From positions 847,401 to 911,400 of the forward strand of contig NZ_LT700190.1 of NCBI RefSeq assembly GCF_900155425.1: a DNA stretch of 64,000 nucleotides, in the 5' to 3' direction. This document shows, one piece after another, positions 9,410 through 17,958 of the stretch. Source of the DNA: Parabacteroides massiliensis. Lineage in GTDB: Bacteria > Bacteroidota > Bacteroidia > Bacteroidales > Tannerellaceae. Numbering within the stretch: the stretch's first letter is position 1; each line of letters begins with the position of its first letter. A program made the translations under genes and the position numbers. Under the pieces are notes generated by a model that worked only from the letters and a program-made list of their open reading frames with translations, was not told the DNA's origin and made no database searches.

Positions 9410-9477
9410 TTGGACAATTCTATCCCTCCAATTAGACAAATAGTGCACTTCTCTTTGCCTTTCATTGCTTACTTTTG
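9410..9477 (+). promoter_or_regulatory. Promoter with bipartite HTCS-type operator upstream of GH2
   Basis: TTGGACAA at 9410-9417 and TTAGACAA at 9432-9439 are direct repeats 22 bp apart. The first starts 60 bp and the second 38 bp before the -7 box TACTTTTG (9470-9477). The same geometry occurs at 23193-23260 (plus) and 17443-17376 (minus), all within this PUL. Direct repeats two helical turns apart are typical sites for AraC-domain regulators such as HTCS proteins. That the regulator is the HTCS at 27.4-31.5 kb is inference. Confidence 0.75.
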
Positions 9478-9503
9478 AACCGTAAATAAAGAAATATGTA
9501 AGC

Positions 9504-11540
9504 ATGAAACACACTATCTTGAGTCTGCTGCTCCTTTTTATCAGCACTTCTGTCTTTGCTGCACGTAAGGAAATCCTGTTGAACGAGAACTGGATGTTCC
9601 GCTTTTCCCATCAAGTACAGTTTAAAAGTGAAGAACGGGTGAACCTGCCCCATACCTGGAATAGCGGTGATGCACTTTCGGGTAAACAGGATTACTATCG
9701 CGGAATGGGCAACTATACCAAAACGCTGTTTGTAAAACCCGAATGGAAAGGCAAACGCCTCTTCCTGCGTTTCGAAGGAGTCAATACGGTTACGAATGTT
9801 TTCATTAACGATGTCCATATCGGTGAGCACCGTGGCGGATATGGCGCGTTTGTATTCGAGATCACGGATAAGGTGAAATATGATGCCGACAACCGGATCT
9901 TGGTGAAGGTCAATAACGCTTTGCAACAGGATGTCATGCCGTTGGTCGGCGATTTCAACTTCTACGGAGGTATCTACCGGGATGTGAACCTGATCGTAAC
10001 GGATCCTGTCAATATCTCGCTCACCGACTATGCTTCTCCCGGTGTCTATCTGATCCAGAATAAGGTAACGAAAGAACAGGCCGATGTGCGGGCGAAAGTG
10101 CTTGTCTCTAACGGCAGCGCGACGGCGCAACCCGTAAAAGTGGACATTAAGGTCTGGGAGGGCGACAAGCTTGTCCAACAGCAAGATATGAATGTCACGG
10201 TAGAAGCCGGCGACTGGGCCACGACCGGAATGGATCTGACAATCCGGAACCCCCATCTGTGGAACGGCCGCAAAGACCCGTTTATGTATAAGGTCGAGAT
10301 ATCCCTTTTCTCCGAAAGCGAGATGATAGACCGAATCGTGCAGCCGTTGGGTTTGCGCTATTATCATGTGGATGCCGAAGAAGGTTTCTTCCTGAATGGC
10401 GAACATCTGAAACTGAAAGGCGTATGCCGCCACCAGGATCGGGCGGAAAGAGGAAATGCGCTTTATAAAATGCACCACGATGAAGATGCCGCCATCATGG
10501 CCGAGATGGGAGCTAATGCCGTTCGTCTGGCTCATTATCCGCAGGCGACCTACTTTTACGACCTGATGGATAAATACGGTATTGTCACCTGGGCCGAGAT
10601 ACCGCAGATAGGACCGGGCGGATACCAGGATAGGGGCTATATCAACCAACCCTCTTTCCGCGAGAACGGAAAAGAGCAGTTGATCGAATTGATCCGTCAG
10701 CACTACAACCATCCGTCGATCTGTTTCTGGGGACTGTTCAACGAGTTGAAGACCATCGGTGACAACCCGACCGAATATATAGAGGAACTGAACGAACTGG
10801 CCCATAAGGAAGACCCGACCCGCCTGACGACTTCAGCCAGTTTCCTTTCTTACGACGATGAGATAAGTAAAGTAACCGATGTGATTGCCTGGAACCAGTA
10901 TTTCGGTTGGTATGGCGGTTCACCGTCCGATATGGGAAAATGGCTGGACGCCAATCACAAGGCACACCCGGAATATAAGATCGCCATCAGCGAATATGGA
11001 GCGGGGGCGAGCATCTACCACCAACAGGACTCTGTGAAACGGGGGATCGCCTCCGGTTGGTGGCATCCGGAAAACTACCAGACTTATTATCATATCGGCA
11101 ACTGGAAAGCAATGGCGGAACGTCCGTTCGTCTGGGGCTCTTTCATCTGGAACCTGTTTGATTTCGGCGCCGCCCATCGTGTGGAAGGTGATCGTCCCGG
11201 CATCAACGACAAAGGTCTGGTGACTTTCGACCGCAAGGTGAAAAAAGATGCGTTCTATTTCTATAAGGCAAACTGGAATACGGAGGAACCGTTCGTTTAC
11301 ATCGCGAACCGCCGCCATCGCGATCGTTCACTGGCCGTAACGGATATCATGATCTTCTCCAACCAACCCGAAGTCGAATTGTTCGTAAACGGAAAAAGCC
11401 TCGGTCGGCAGAAGCCGGATGAATATGCGACATTCGAATGGAAAGCAGTCTCTCTGCAAGAAGGCGAAAACACGATAGAAGCCCGTTCCACCCAAAAGAA
11501 GAATCCTGTAAATGACAAAGTGGTCTGGACGGTGAAGTAA
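9504..11540 (+). CDS. Glycoside hydrolase family 2 (beta-galactosidase/beta-glucuronidase type)
   Basis: The 678-residue enzyme has a signal peptide (STSVFA), an N-terminal sugar-binding beta-sandwich (LPHTWNSGDA, YYRGMGNYTKTL, RLFLRFEGVNTVTNVFIN), an immunoglobulin-like domain, and a TIM barrel. The predicted acid/base is Glu414 in CFWGLFNELKT and the nucleophile Glu497 in IAISEYGAGA, spaced as in other GH2 enzymes. A C-terminal domain (VELFVNGKSLG) resembles the DUF4982-like module of many Bacteroidetes GH2 proteins. It cleaves a terminal beta-linked galactosyl, glucuronyl or similar residue, probably in the periplasm; specificity cannot be read from sequence. Its promoter shares the operator of the lyase gene and of the minus-strand susC, which ties it to this PUL although it sits at the edge. 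Confidence 0.9.
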   Translation: MKHTILSLLLLFISTSVFAARKEILLNENWMFRFSHQVQFKSEERVNLPHTWNSGDALSGKQDYYRGMGNYTKTLFVKPEWKGKRLFLRFEGVNTVTNVFINDVHIGEHRGGYGAFVFEITDKVKYDADNRILVKVNNALQQDVMPLVGDFNFYGGIYRDVNLIVTDPVNISLTDYASPGVYLIQNKVTKEQADVRAKVLVSNGSATAQPVKVDIKVWEGDKLVQQQDMNVTVEAGDWATTGMDLTIRNPHLWNGRKDPFMYKVEISLFSESEMIDRIVQPLGLRYYHVDAEEGFFLNGEHLKLKGVCRHQDRAERGNALYKMHHDEDAAIMAEMGANAVRLAHYPQATYFYDLMDKYGIVTWAEIPQIGPGGYQDRGYINQPSFRENGKEQLIELIRQHYNHPSICFWGLFNELKTIGDNPTEYIEELNELAHKEDPTRLTTSASFLSYDDEISKVTDVIAWNQYFGWYGGSPSDMGKWLDANHKAHPEYKIAISEYGAGASIYHQQDSVKRGIASGWWHPENYQTYYHIGNWKAMAERPFVWGSFIWNLFDFGAAHRVEGDRPGINDKGLVTFDRKVKKDAFYFYKANWNTEEPFVYIANRRHRDRSLAVTDIMIFSNQPEVELFVNGKSLGRQKPDEYATFEWKAVSLQEGENTIEARSTQKKNPVNDKVVWTVK

Positions 11541-11573
11541 TGGCCGCCGGGCTGTTTTAATAAGAGATAACTG

Positions 11574-11639
11574 AAAAGGGGAAAGGGATATTTGACACAC
11601 ACATACACATGCTGTCCGATATCCTTGTCCCCTTTTTTA
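11574..11639 (+). terminator. Terminator after GH2
   Basis: A long imperfect stem (AAAAGGGG and ATATCC arms pairing across a roughly 30-nt loop) ends in CCCCTTTTTT, 33 bp after the GH2 stop. Confidence 0.65.
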
Positions 11640-11679
11640 CGTGTTAGGGGTTGAGAGTGACGGAAAGGAAGTCGAAATG

Positions 11680-12191
11680 CTATCTATTATAATTAGCGCC
11701 CCTGTTCTTCAAAAGTTTTGTTTTCGCGTCCGGTGATTTTAACAGAGGAAGCAGGCAGGTCCCTTCCAACTGCGCCGGTTGTTCGATTCCGGCAGCATCG
11801 CACATGGTCGGATACAAATCGACAAACTCCACGATCTGTGCGTCTACGAAAGAGACTGAGGCATAGTAGCCGTGTATCATGAGTTTGGCAGTCGCCTCAT
11901 CCAACGGCCCCTGTTCCGGGATTCCGCTATAGGCCCTCAACTCAGACCAGTTAGCCAGGGCGCGTTCCGGAATGTTGTTTCTGCCCGGTTAAACAATACG
12001 CTTTGTGCCGCCCAACTGTCGATATTCGGAGACTTGATCTGTTTTTGACCGTAACAGCCTAACTCCGGACGAAGATCATCGCAAACGATAAACAAAACGT
12101 TTTTTCTGTCATGATTCGTTTTCTGTTGTGACCAGACATTTATAGATGCCGTAACGGCCAAGCCTGTCAAAATAAGATTGCGTATATACAT
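11680..12191 (-). pseudogene. Sulfatase remnant with internal deletions
   Basis: Two out-of-frame pieces of an iduronate-2-sulfatase-like protein remain. The first (from 12191) has a signal peptide and the metal-binding start [18 protein letters not shown], through to VLFNRAE, and then runs to a stop in a wrong frame. The second resumes in another frame as [34 protein letters not shown], then jumps to VEFVDLYPTMCDAAG and LEGTCLLPLLKSPD. The region that should hold the formylglycine cysteine (C-x-P-x-R) and the DHG metal motif is gone. Family members are about 480-520 residues; barely 170 codons remain. It follows the minus-strand susD in the same orientation, so it was probably the last gene of that operon. 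Loss of function is certain; loss by several deletions is inference from the missing segments. Confidence 0.9.
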
Positions 12192-12218
12192 AACTCTTAA
12201 AATGATATTAGATTATAT

Positions 12219-12270
12219 AAAAAACAAAGTTACTTTCGGAAGGGCCTGGACCCTTCACAAAAGTAACTTT
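12219..12270 (-). terminator. Terminator between susD and the sulfatase remnant
   Basis: On the minus strand AAGTTACTTT pairs with AAAGTAACTT around an inner GAAGGG/CCCTTC stem, followed by TTTTTTAT. It would limit transcription past susD. Confidence 0.8.
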
Positions 12271-12288
12271 TGAAAACCTTAAAAACTA

Positions 12289-14004
12289 TTACCAGTTAGG
12301 ATTTTGTTCTAAAGAGTTGTTTATTTCGATTTCAGTAGCAGGAATCGGCCACAGATAATCGCGGTTTTCACGGAATACGCGAGTCAACAGGCGTTTGCCG
12401 GTGATACCGTATTCTTCACGATTCAATAAAAGATGGGATAATCTCCAACGGCGCAAATCGCTGTCGCGAATGCCTTCACCTGCCAATTCGTAGGCTCTTT
12501 CACGGAAAATACGCTGGAACACTTCATCCTTGCTGTTTGCTGCCAGGTAAGAAGGGCCGCTGTTCAACAAAGCGACACCGGCACGGGTACGGACTTTGTT
12601 GATATATTCGACGGCTTTCGACTGGTTTCCTGTTTCGTTGTAACATTCGGCTAACAGCAGATAGACATCTGCCAAACGGATGATCGGAAAGTTGACAGGT
12701 GTATGCGCACGGTTTGTAATCGCTCCGTTCCAGTCTCCTTCCGGAACGAATTTTCTCCAGAAATAGGTTTCCCAACCCCCTCTGTTATTACGCATGAAGC
12801 CGTTATTCTCATTTACTGCCACAACATCGCCTTTTGGGTTCTTGGCGAAGATGAACGTCATCAGTCGTTCCTGGTTACGGTTCCAACCCAGATAGGTTGT
12901 ATAAGGGGCGATAACCGTAGCCATCAGACGTGGATCGCGCTGGTTCCACATTTCCAATATTTTGTCCGCTTCAGCCGGTCTGTCCAGAATTTCAGCACCT
13001 GCATCATCGACTGTGCATCTGAGTACTCGTTCACGAACTTGATTGTCTGTCGTATAACCGGGGAACAATTCATCCCAGTCAAACGGACGTCCGTCTTTGT
13101 ATTCATACATGTCTACCAGATTGACGGATGGCAATGTATTGTTCCAGCAGCTACCGTAAGAATTACGTGTCCCGGCATAGAAACACAAGGGCATACCGTA
13201 GTCGTTGCCTGTACCGCCCAGATTGATAATGGAGAAAATCATCTCGGAGCTTGTATGGCCGGTCAGGTTGAACAAATCGGCGAAATTGCTGTACAGTTCA
13301 TGTCCGTTTGTTGACTTTTCAAGATTTTCAATAGCCTTTTCGTAGTCCTTGTTATAAAGATACACCTTGCCGAGCAAAGCCTGGACTGCGGTCAATGTTA
13401 CACGGCCATAGTTGGCGTCGTCCCATTTGTCTGGCAATCCTGAATTCAGCGCCTTTTCCAGGTCGCTGATAATGAATGCCCGTGTTTCTTCAGCCGAACT
13501 TCTGGGTTTCATCAAGTTGTTGAAATCCTGTTCCAGATTTGTAGTCTCGTCATACAAGGGAAGTCCTCCGAAATAATCCATCAGATGGAAATAGATCAAT
13601 GCACGTAAGAAACGGGCTTCCCCCAACATTTTGTTCTTTACATCTTCTGCAATAGGAGCTTCGCCGATACTGCGGATGGCCAGATTGGCACGCTGGACGG
13701 CATTGTAGCCGTTCTGCCATTTGCCGTTCAGGAAACCTGTACGTGGCGTACAGGTGCCCAACTGAAGGGCTTCATACTGGTCATAACCGACGGCAACATC
13801 CGAATTCACGTCGATCATGAACATCTTGCCATATAAGTCGGTGTTTTTCAAGGATGCATAGACTCCCATCAACCCGGACTTGCATTGGTCTTCTGTTTGC
13901 CAAAAGGTAGAAGAACTCAACTGATCGTAAGGAGCCCTGTCTAAGTCGTAGCAGCTTGTCAATGCTAAAAGTGCTGCTAAAAAAGGCATAATATATTTTT
14001 TCAT
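12289..14004 (-). CDS. SusD/RagB-family glycan-binding lipoprotein (pair A)
   Basis: The 571-residue protein has a type II signal peptide (LLALTSCYDLDR) and the features of SusD proteins: PYDQLSSSTFWQTEDQ, the helical LGEARFLRALIYFHLMDYFGGLPLYDE, and the C-terminal YLWPIPATEIEINNSLEQNPNW. SusD proteins sit on the outer surface as a lid over the SusC barrel and bind oligosaccharides. It lies 34 bp downstream of the minus-strand susC, and a terminator follows it. The ligand is unknown; a uronic-acid oligosaccharide is inferred from neighbours. Confidence 0.95.
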   Translation of the reverse strand: MKKYIMPFLAALLALTSCYDLDRAPYDQLSSSTFWQTEDQCKSGLMGVYASLKNTDLYGKMFMIDVNSDVAVGYDQYEALQLGTCTPRTGFLNGKWQNGYNAVQRANLAIRSIGEAPIAEDVKNKMLGEARFLRALIYFHLMDYFGGLPLYDETTNLEQDFNNLMKPRSSAEETRAFIISDLEKALNSGLPDKWDDANYGRVTLTAVQALLGKVYLYNKDYEKAIENLEKSTNGHELYSNFADLFNLTGHTSSEMIFSIINLGGTGNDYGMPLCFYAGTRNSYGSCWNNTLPSVNLVDMYEYKDGRPFDWDELFPGYTTDNQVRERVLRCTVDDAGAEILDRPAEADKILEMWNQRDPRLMATVIAPYTTYLGWNRNQERLMTFIFAKNPKGDVVAVNENNGFMRNNRGGWETYFWRKFVPEGDWNGAITNRAHTPVNFPIIRLADVYLLLAECYNETGNQSKAVEYINKVRTRAGVALLNSGPSYLAANSKDEVFQRIFRERAYELAGEGIRDSDLRRWRLSHLLLNREEYGITGKRLLTRVFRENRDYLWPIPATEIEINNSLEQNPNW

Positions 14005-14038
14005 CTTGTAATTCTGTTTATAAATTCAACAAACATGT

Positions 14039-17000
14039 TTAGAATGTTACATTGATACCGATTACTGCCTGACGCATTGTCGGATATGCAATGCCACTTA
14101 CTTCAGGATCATATCCTTTCCATTTGGTGAATGTAAAGAAGTTTTCCAAACTACCGTAGATTCTGACTCTGTCCATATAGGCAACCTTTGTCCATGCCGA
14201 AGGCAATGTATATCCCAACGTGATGTTACGGATTTTCAGAAAAGCTTTGCTTGCTACCCAGAAATCTGAATACTGTTCATTACGTGTATCGCTGTAGTCC
14301 AACAGGCGAGGATATTTGGCATCCGTACGGCCTTCGTACCAGCGCCCTTCGATAACATCGGCGTTCAACTGATAACCCAGGCGGACTGTCGTTTTATACA
14401 AAGCGCTCAAATATACATCTTTGATGCCGGCCTGTCCCTGAAGCAGAGCTGAGAAGTCGATGCCTTTCCAGTTGAATCCTAAGTTCATACCATAGGTGAA
14501 GGTCGGGTTACTACCATTACCGACAACAACGCGGTCGTCATCATTTATCAGACCGTCGCCATTCAAATCCTTGTAAAGGATATCGCCCTTTTGCGGAGTA
14601 CCGTATGGGAATACGACTTTACCTTTCACATCCGGATTGTCCAGCATGGACTGTACCAGAGCCAAATCTTCATCTGTCTGAACAATGCGATCTATTTCGC
14701 GAACATACAACGACCAGATGGGAAGGCCTTCCTTTAACATCCTTGCACCACTGTAAGAAGGATCGTCTCCTTTGAACTTATCCACATTATTTTTGATATA
14801 AGTAAAGTTGAATCCGACATTGTAAGAGAAATCCTTTCCGGCTTTGTCGCTCCAGTTTGCCGAGAATTCGAGACCTTTATTGGTTACTTGCGCTGCGTTC
14901 TGCTTAGGGATGGTTGCATTACCATGTACCATCGGGGCAGGGAGGTCGATCAAGATGCCGTCTGTTTTCTTGTTGAAGAATTCGATACTACCGGACAGGC
15001 GGTTCCCAAAAACGTTATAGTCGAGACCGACGTTTGTTATATGAGTGGTTTCCCATGTTAAAGCAGCATTCGCGATAGCTGTCTGCGACAATCCCATTGC
15101 CACGGCACGAGCCAGGACATAGTTCGTTTGTGCATACAAGGATTGCGAGGTGTAGTTGCCATCGTTGTCGCGGTTGGAACCCAACGTGTTGTTACCCAGC
15201 GAACCGTATGATGCACGGACCTTCAGGTTATCCAGCCAACTGATGTTTTTCATGAATTCTTCTTCCGAGATACGCCATGCAGCAGAAAAAGACGGGAAAT
15301 AGCCCCACCGGTTGTCAGCCAGAAAACGCGAAGAACCATCTGCACGTAAGTTCGCTTCAAACAGGTATTTGTCGTCCCATCCTAAATTCAGACGTCCGAA
15401 ATAAGAACGCATGGCCCATTCCGTAATATTGCCGGTCGAAGAAGATTCGCCGATTGCACCGTCGATCACGCCCAATGAAGGATCGATAAGGTCTTTGCGT
15501 GTCGCACTGAAATATTGCCGTTTATACTGTTCCTGGCTGGCGCCGACCATGAGGCTCGTGCTTAGGCGATCATCAAAAAAGTTGCGTTCATATCGCGCGG
15601 TCGCATCCATAAAGTTTCTGAAAGTCTTTTCATTGTAATTATAAATGCTGGTTTGGCCTACTCCGTCCGTATACAAAGTGTTCGTCTGGAAGTTGTACAG
15701 CGGAACAAAATTAGGTTTGCTTTCTTTAAACTTATCATAATAATCATAAGTATAAGAACCTTGGATCGTCAAGCCTTTCAATGGTGTCAGAATGGCATAC
15801 AAACGGGTTTTCAATGTATTCATTTGGATATTACCGGTCGTATTTCTCAGACGATTGTAAGGATTGTTCGCCGCATTTTGAGGATCATCTTCCGCGTTTG
15901 CATTGATACCTAACCGGTTTTGATCGTCCAAATATGCGATACCCGGATTTCCGCCGGTCAGGCCATAAGTATAGATATCATTGATATTTTCACTTACAGG
16001 GGTCGTATTTGCGGTATATCCACTTAGGTTTACTCCCAGTTTCAACCAGTCTTTGACTTGAGAATCGATATTCGCACGAAGACTGAAGCGTTCGTAGCCG
16101 CAATTTTCAAGGATACCCGGATTGTTCAAATAATTGAAAGAGGTATAATAGGTAATCTTTTCCGTACCGCCGGAAGCAGACAGGTTATGTTGATGGGAAA
16201 CTCCCGTTTCGTAAACATCAAAAATGTCACTGTTCGGGTAAGCCAGATAGTTAGGCATACCATATTCGTTCAATCCGTTCGGATCTTTCGATTTTTCACG
16301 CCATAGATTGATCACATTCTGAGAGAAGGGGGCCGGCTTATTACTGTTCGTCATACCTTCATTCAGATATTCCATGTAATCGGCATAGTTGGATATGACA
16401 TCATAGGGTTTGTCCAATGTCTGGAAAGACACGTAACCCGTATAATCCAATTTCATCTTGCCGGACTTACCGGATTTGGTCGTAATCAGGATGACACCGT
16501 TGGCGGCACGCGAACCATAGATTGCAGATGACGCCGCATCCTTCAATACGCTGACTGTCTCGACATCTTGCGGGCTGACACTGTTCAGGCTGCCTTCCAC
16601 GCCGTCGATAATGACCAGAGGCGAAGAGTTGTTCAATGTACCCTGACCACGCACCTTGATATCCGCATCTCCATTATTGGACGGAATATTGTTGCTGGAT
16701 GTGATCTGTACACCGGGGGCAGTACCGGCCAATGCTGTTGAGATATTTGTCAACGGACGGCTTTCTGCCATTTCACTGACATTAACGGAAGTGACGGAAC
16801 CGGAGAGGTTGACTTTTTTCTGCGTACCATAACCGACGACTACGACTTCTTCCAATGCTTGAGAGTCTTCGGCAAGTTTGATAGTAATGTTTTTCTGGTT
16901 ATTCACCGGAATTTGTTGTTCTTTGTATCCGATATAAGAAACAACTAAAATAGAATTAGGCGCGACTTCAAGAGAAAAATTACCGTCCATATCGGTAATA

Positions 17001-17242
17001 GTTCCATTGGTTGTCCCTTTTTCCACCACATTTGCGCCTGCAATAGGTCCAAACTGATCTTCTACCACACCTTTAATAACGTGTTTATTCTGTTGTGGCG
17101 AAGCGACAACAGGATTAGGCTCTGCAGAACCTAAAGCATCGGTTGAAGGATTTGCTGTAGCGATCCCGATTGATGCCAAGAACATGGTTGCTCCCAGGAA
17201 CATCGCTCTCGATACATAAAAGCGTTTAAAATCTTTTGTCAT
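14039..17242 (-). CDS. SusC-family TonB-linked outer membrane transporter (pair A)
   Basis: The 1067-residue protein has a signal peptide (residues about 1-31), a carboxypeptidase-regulatory-like domain (IKGVVEDQFGPIAGANVV), a TonB-box-like EVVVVGYGTQKKVNLSG, a plug with the family signature (SVLKDAASSAIYGSRAANGVILITT), and a barrel closing with QAVIGINVTF. It imports oligosaccharides with the SusD encoded next to it. Its first 170 or so residues are nearly the same as those of the divergent susC at 17914, while the rest is clearly different, so the two genes form an inverted repeat at their 5' ends. Its promoter carries the operator shared with the GH2 and lyase genes. Confidence 0.95.
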   Translation of the reverse strand: MTKDFKRFYVSRAMFLGATMFLASIGIATANPSTDALGSAEPNPVVASPQQNKHVIKGVVEDQFGPIAGANVVEKGTTNGTITDMDGNFSLEVAPNSILVVSYIGYKEQQIPVNNQKNITIKLAEDSQALEEVVVVGYGTQKKVNLSGSVTSVNVSEMAESRPLTNISTALAGTAPGVQITSSNNIPSNNGDADIKVRGQGTLNNSSPLVIIDGVEGSLNSVSPQDVETVSVLKDAASSAIYGSRAANGVILITTKSGKSGKMKLDYTGYVSFQTLDKPYDVISNYADYMEYLNEGMTNSNKPAPFSQNVINLWREKSKDPNGLNEYGMPNYLAYPNSDIFDVYETGVSHQHNLSASGGTEKITYYTSFNYLNNPGILENCGYERFSLRANIDSQVKDWLKLGVNLSGYTANTTPVSENINDIYTYGLTGGNPGIAYLDDQNRLGINANAEDDPQNAANNPYNRLRNTTGNIQMNTLKTRLYAILTPLKGLTIQGSYTYDYYDKFKESKPNFVPLYNFQTNTLYTDGVGQTSIYNYNEKTFRNFMDATARYERNFFDDRLSTSLMVGASQEQYKRQYFSATRKDLIDPSLGVIDGAIGESSSTGNITEWAMRSYFGRLNLGWDDKYLFEANLRADGSSRFLADNRWGYFPSFSAAWRISEEEFMKNISWLDNLKVRASYGSLGNNTLGSNRDNDGNYTSQSLYAQTNYVLARAVAMGLSQTAIANAALTWETTHITNVGLDYNVFGNRLSGSIEFFNKKTDGILIDLPAPMVHGNATIPKQNAAQVTNKGLEFSANWSDKAGKDFSYNVGFNFTYIKNNVDKFKGDDPSYSGARMLKEGLPIWSLYVREIDRIVQTDEDLALVQSMLDNPDVKGKVVFPYGTPQKGDILYKDLNGDGLINDDDRVVVGNGSNPTFTYGMNLGFNWKGIDFSALLQGQAGIKDVYLSALYKTTVRLGYQLNADVIEGRWYEGRTDAKYPRLLDYSDTRNEQYSDFWVASKAFLKIRNITLGYTLPSAWTKVAYMDRVRIYGSLENFFTFTKWKGYDPEVSGIAYPTMRQAVIGINVTF

Positions 17243-17250
17243 AATAACAC
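17198..17250 (-). repeat. Left arm of inverted repeat at susC 5' ends
   Basis: This 53-bp arm covers the start of the minus-strand susC and 8 bp upstream of it. It matches 17906-17958 in inverted orientation with one mismatch. Homology continues into both genes at lower identity. Confidence 0.9.
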
Positions 17251-17345
17251 CAGATTAATTAATAAAATGATAATAATTCTCGTTTTTCTAAATTGTCACA
17301 TTGTGCTTTTCTATTGTGTTTTCCACCTAAGTGCATTTTGATCTG

Positions 17346-17360
17346 AGTCCTTCAAGAACT
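17346..17360 (-). promoter_or_regulatory. Near-palindrome in the susC A leader
   Basis: On the minus strand the sequence is AGTTCTTGAAGGACT, a 7-bp inverted repeat around one base with one mismatch, 103 bp before the ATG and just downstream of the predicted start of transcription. The plus-strand susC has the perfect form at nearly the same distance. Confidence 0.5.
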
Positions 17361-17375
17361 GCAATCAGAATGCTG

Positions 17376-17443
17376 CAAATTTAGATGTTAAAAATGGGCA
17401 TGGATGTATAATTTTATCCATTTGATATGCACTAATTTTCCAA
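17376..17443 (-). promoter_or_regulatory. Promoter with bipartite HTCS-type operator, susC A
   Basis: Read on the minus strand, TTGGAAAA (17443-17436) and ATGGATAA (17421-17414) are 22 bp apart and start 60 and 38 bp before the -7 box TAAATTTG (17383-17376). This reproduces the spacing at the GH2 and lyase promoters exactly, although the second half-site is less conserved. Confidence 0.7.
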
Positions 17444-17803
17444 CAGCGAGTTTTTAGCAATATATTAAATGTTTGCATATCAGTGCATTAAATCCTATTG
17501 TATTTTGTATAACATATAAGAGGGGCTTAATGAGCAACATATTTATTTAGAATTCATGTTCGGGTATTTGCACGCATGCATATTGATACTGAAAAACGAT
17601 GTCATTGTTGGTTGATATTTATAATTTGCCACTGTGGACCACAAAAAACAGATTTATCAATATGATTATATTGATGATGTCTTAAAAAAGTAAGAAATTA
17701 TAGACAAATCTAATACAAAATGTACCATAAACTACCTCAAAAGCTATCGTAAACGAATTCATAACTTGACAATATCGGATCATAATAAATGCCGGTAAGC
17801 CTT

Positions 17804-17818
17804 AGTTCTTGAAGAACT
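17804..17818 (+). promoter_or_regulatory. Perfect palindrome upstream of susC B
   Basis: AGTTCTTGAAGAACT is a perfect 7-bp inverted repeat around a central G, 95 bp before the ATG. With no usable loop it suits a dimeric protein site better than an RNA hairpin. Confidence 0.5.
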
Positions 17819-17905
17819 ATGGTGATATTGAACAGGTAAGCACAAAAATGATAATAAAATGAATTATAAATCGAATTTACTAATCAAAATTACTAATCAA
17901 ATCTA

Positions 17906-17958
17906 GTGTTATTATGACAAAAGATTTCAAACGCTTTTATGTATCGAGAGCGATGTTC
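17906..17958 (+). repeat. Right arm of inverted repeat at susC 5' ends
   Basis: This is the inverted partner of 17198-17250 (one mismatch in 53 bp), spanning 8 bp of leader and the first 45 bases of the plus-strand susC. Confidence 0.9.

Larger units (their letters stand above)
17251..17905. other. Divergent susC-susC regulatory region (655 bp)
   Basis: This AT-rich stretch has no credible gene. It holds the operator and -7 box of the minus-strand susC (17376-17443), a near-palindrome AGTTCTTGAAGRACT in front of each susC (17346-17360 on minus; 17804-17818 on plus), and nested palindromes CCACTGTGG/GTGGACCAC at 17629-17642. I could not find the bipartite operator on the plus-strand side. Because 53-bp inverted arms flank it, it could in principle flip, but no recombinase site or gene is visible here. 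Confidence 0.7.

Noticed and set aside
9462..10805. Minus-strand open frame of 447 codons
   Set aside because: It is antisense to the GH2 gene, whose catalytic motifs are clear; no start context or domain.
17251..17905. Classical invertible promoter with recombinase gene
   Set aside because: Inverted arms exist, but they are coding homology and no recombinase gene or short crossover site is visible; kept as a hypothesis only.
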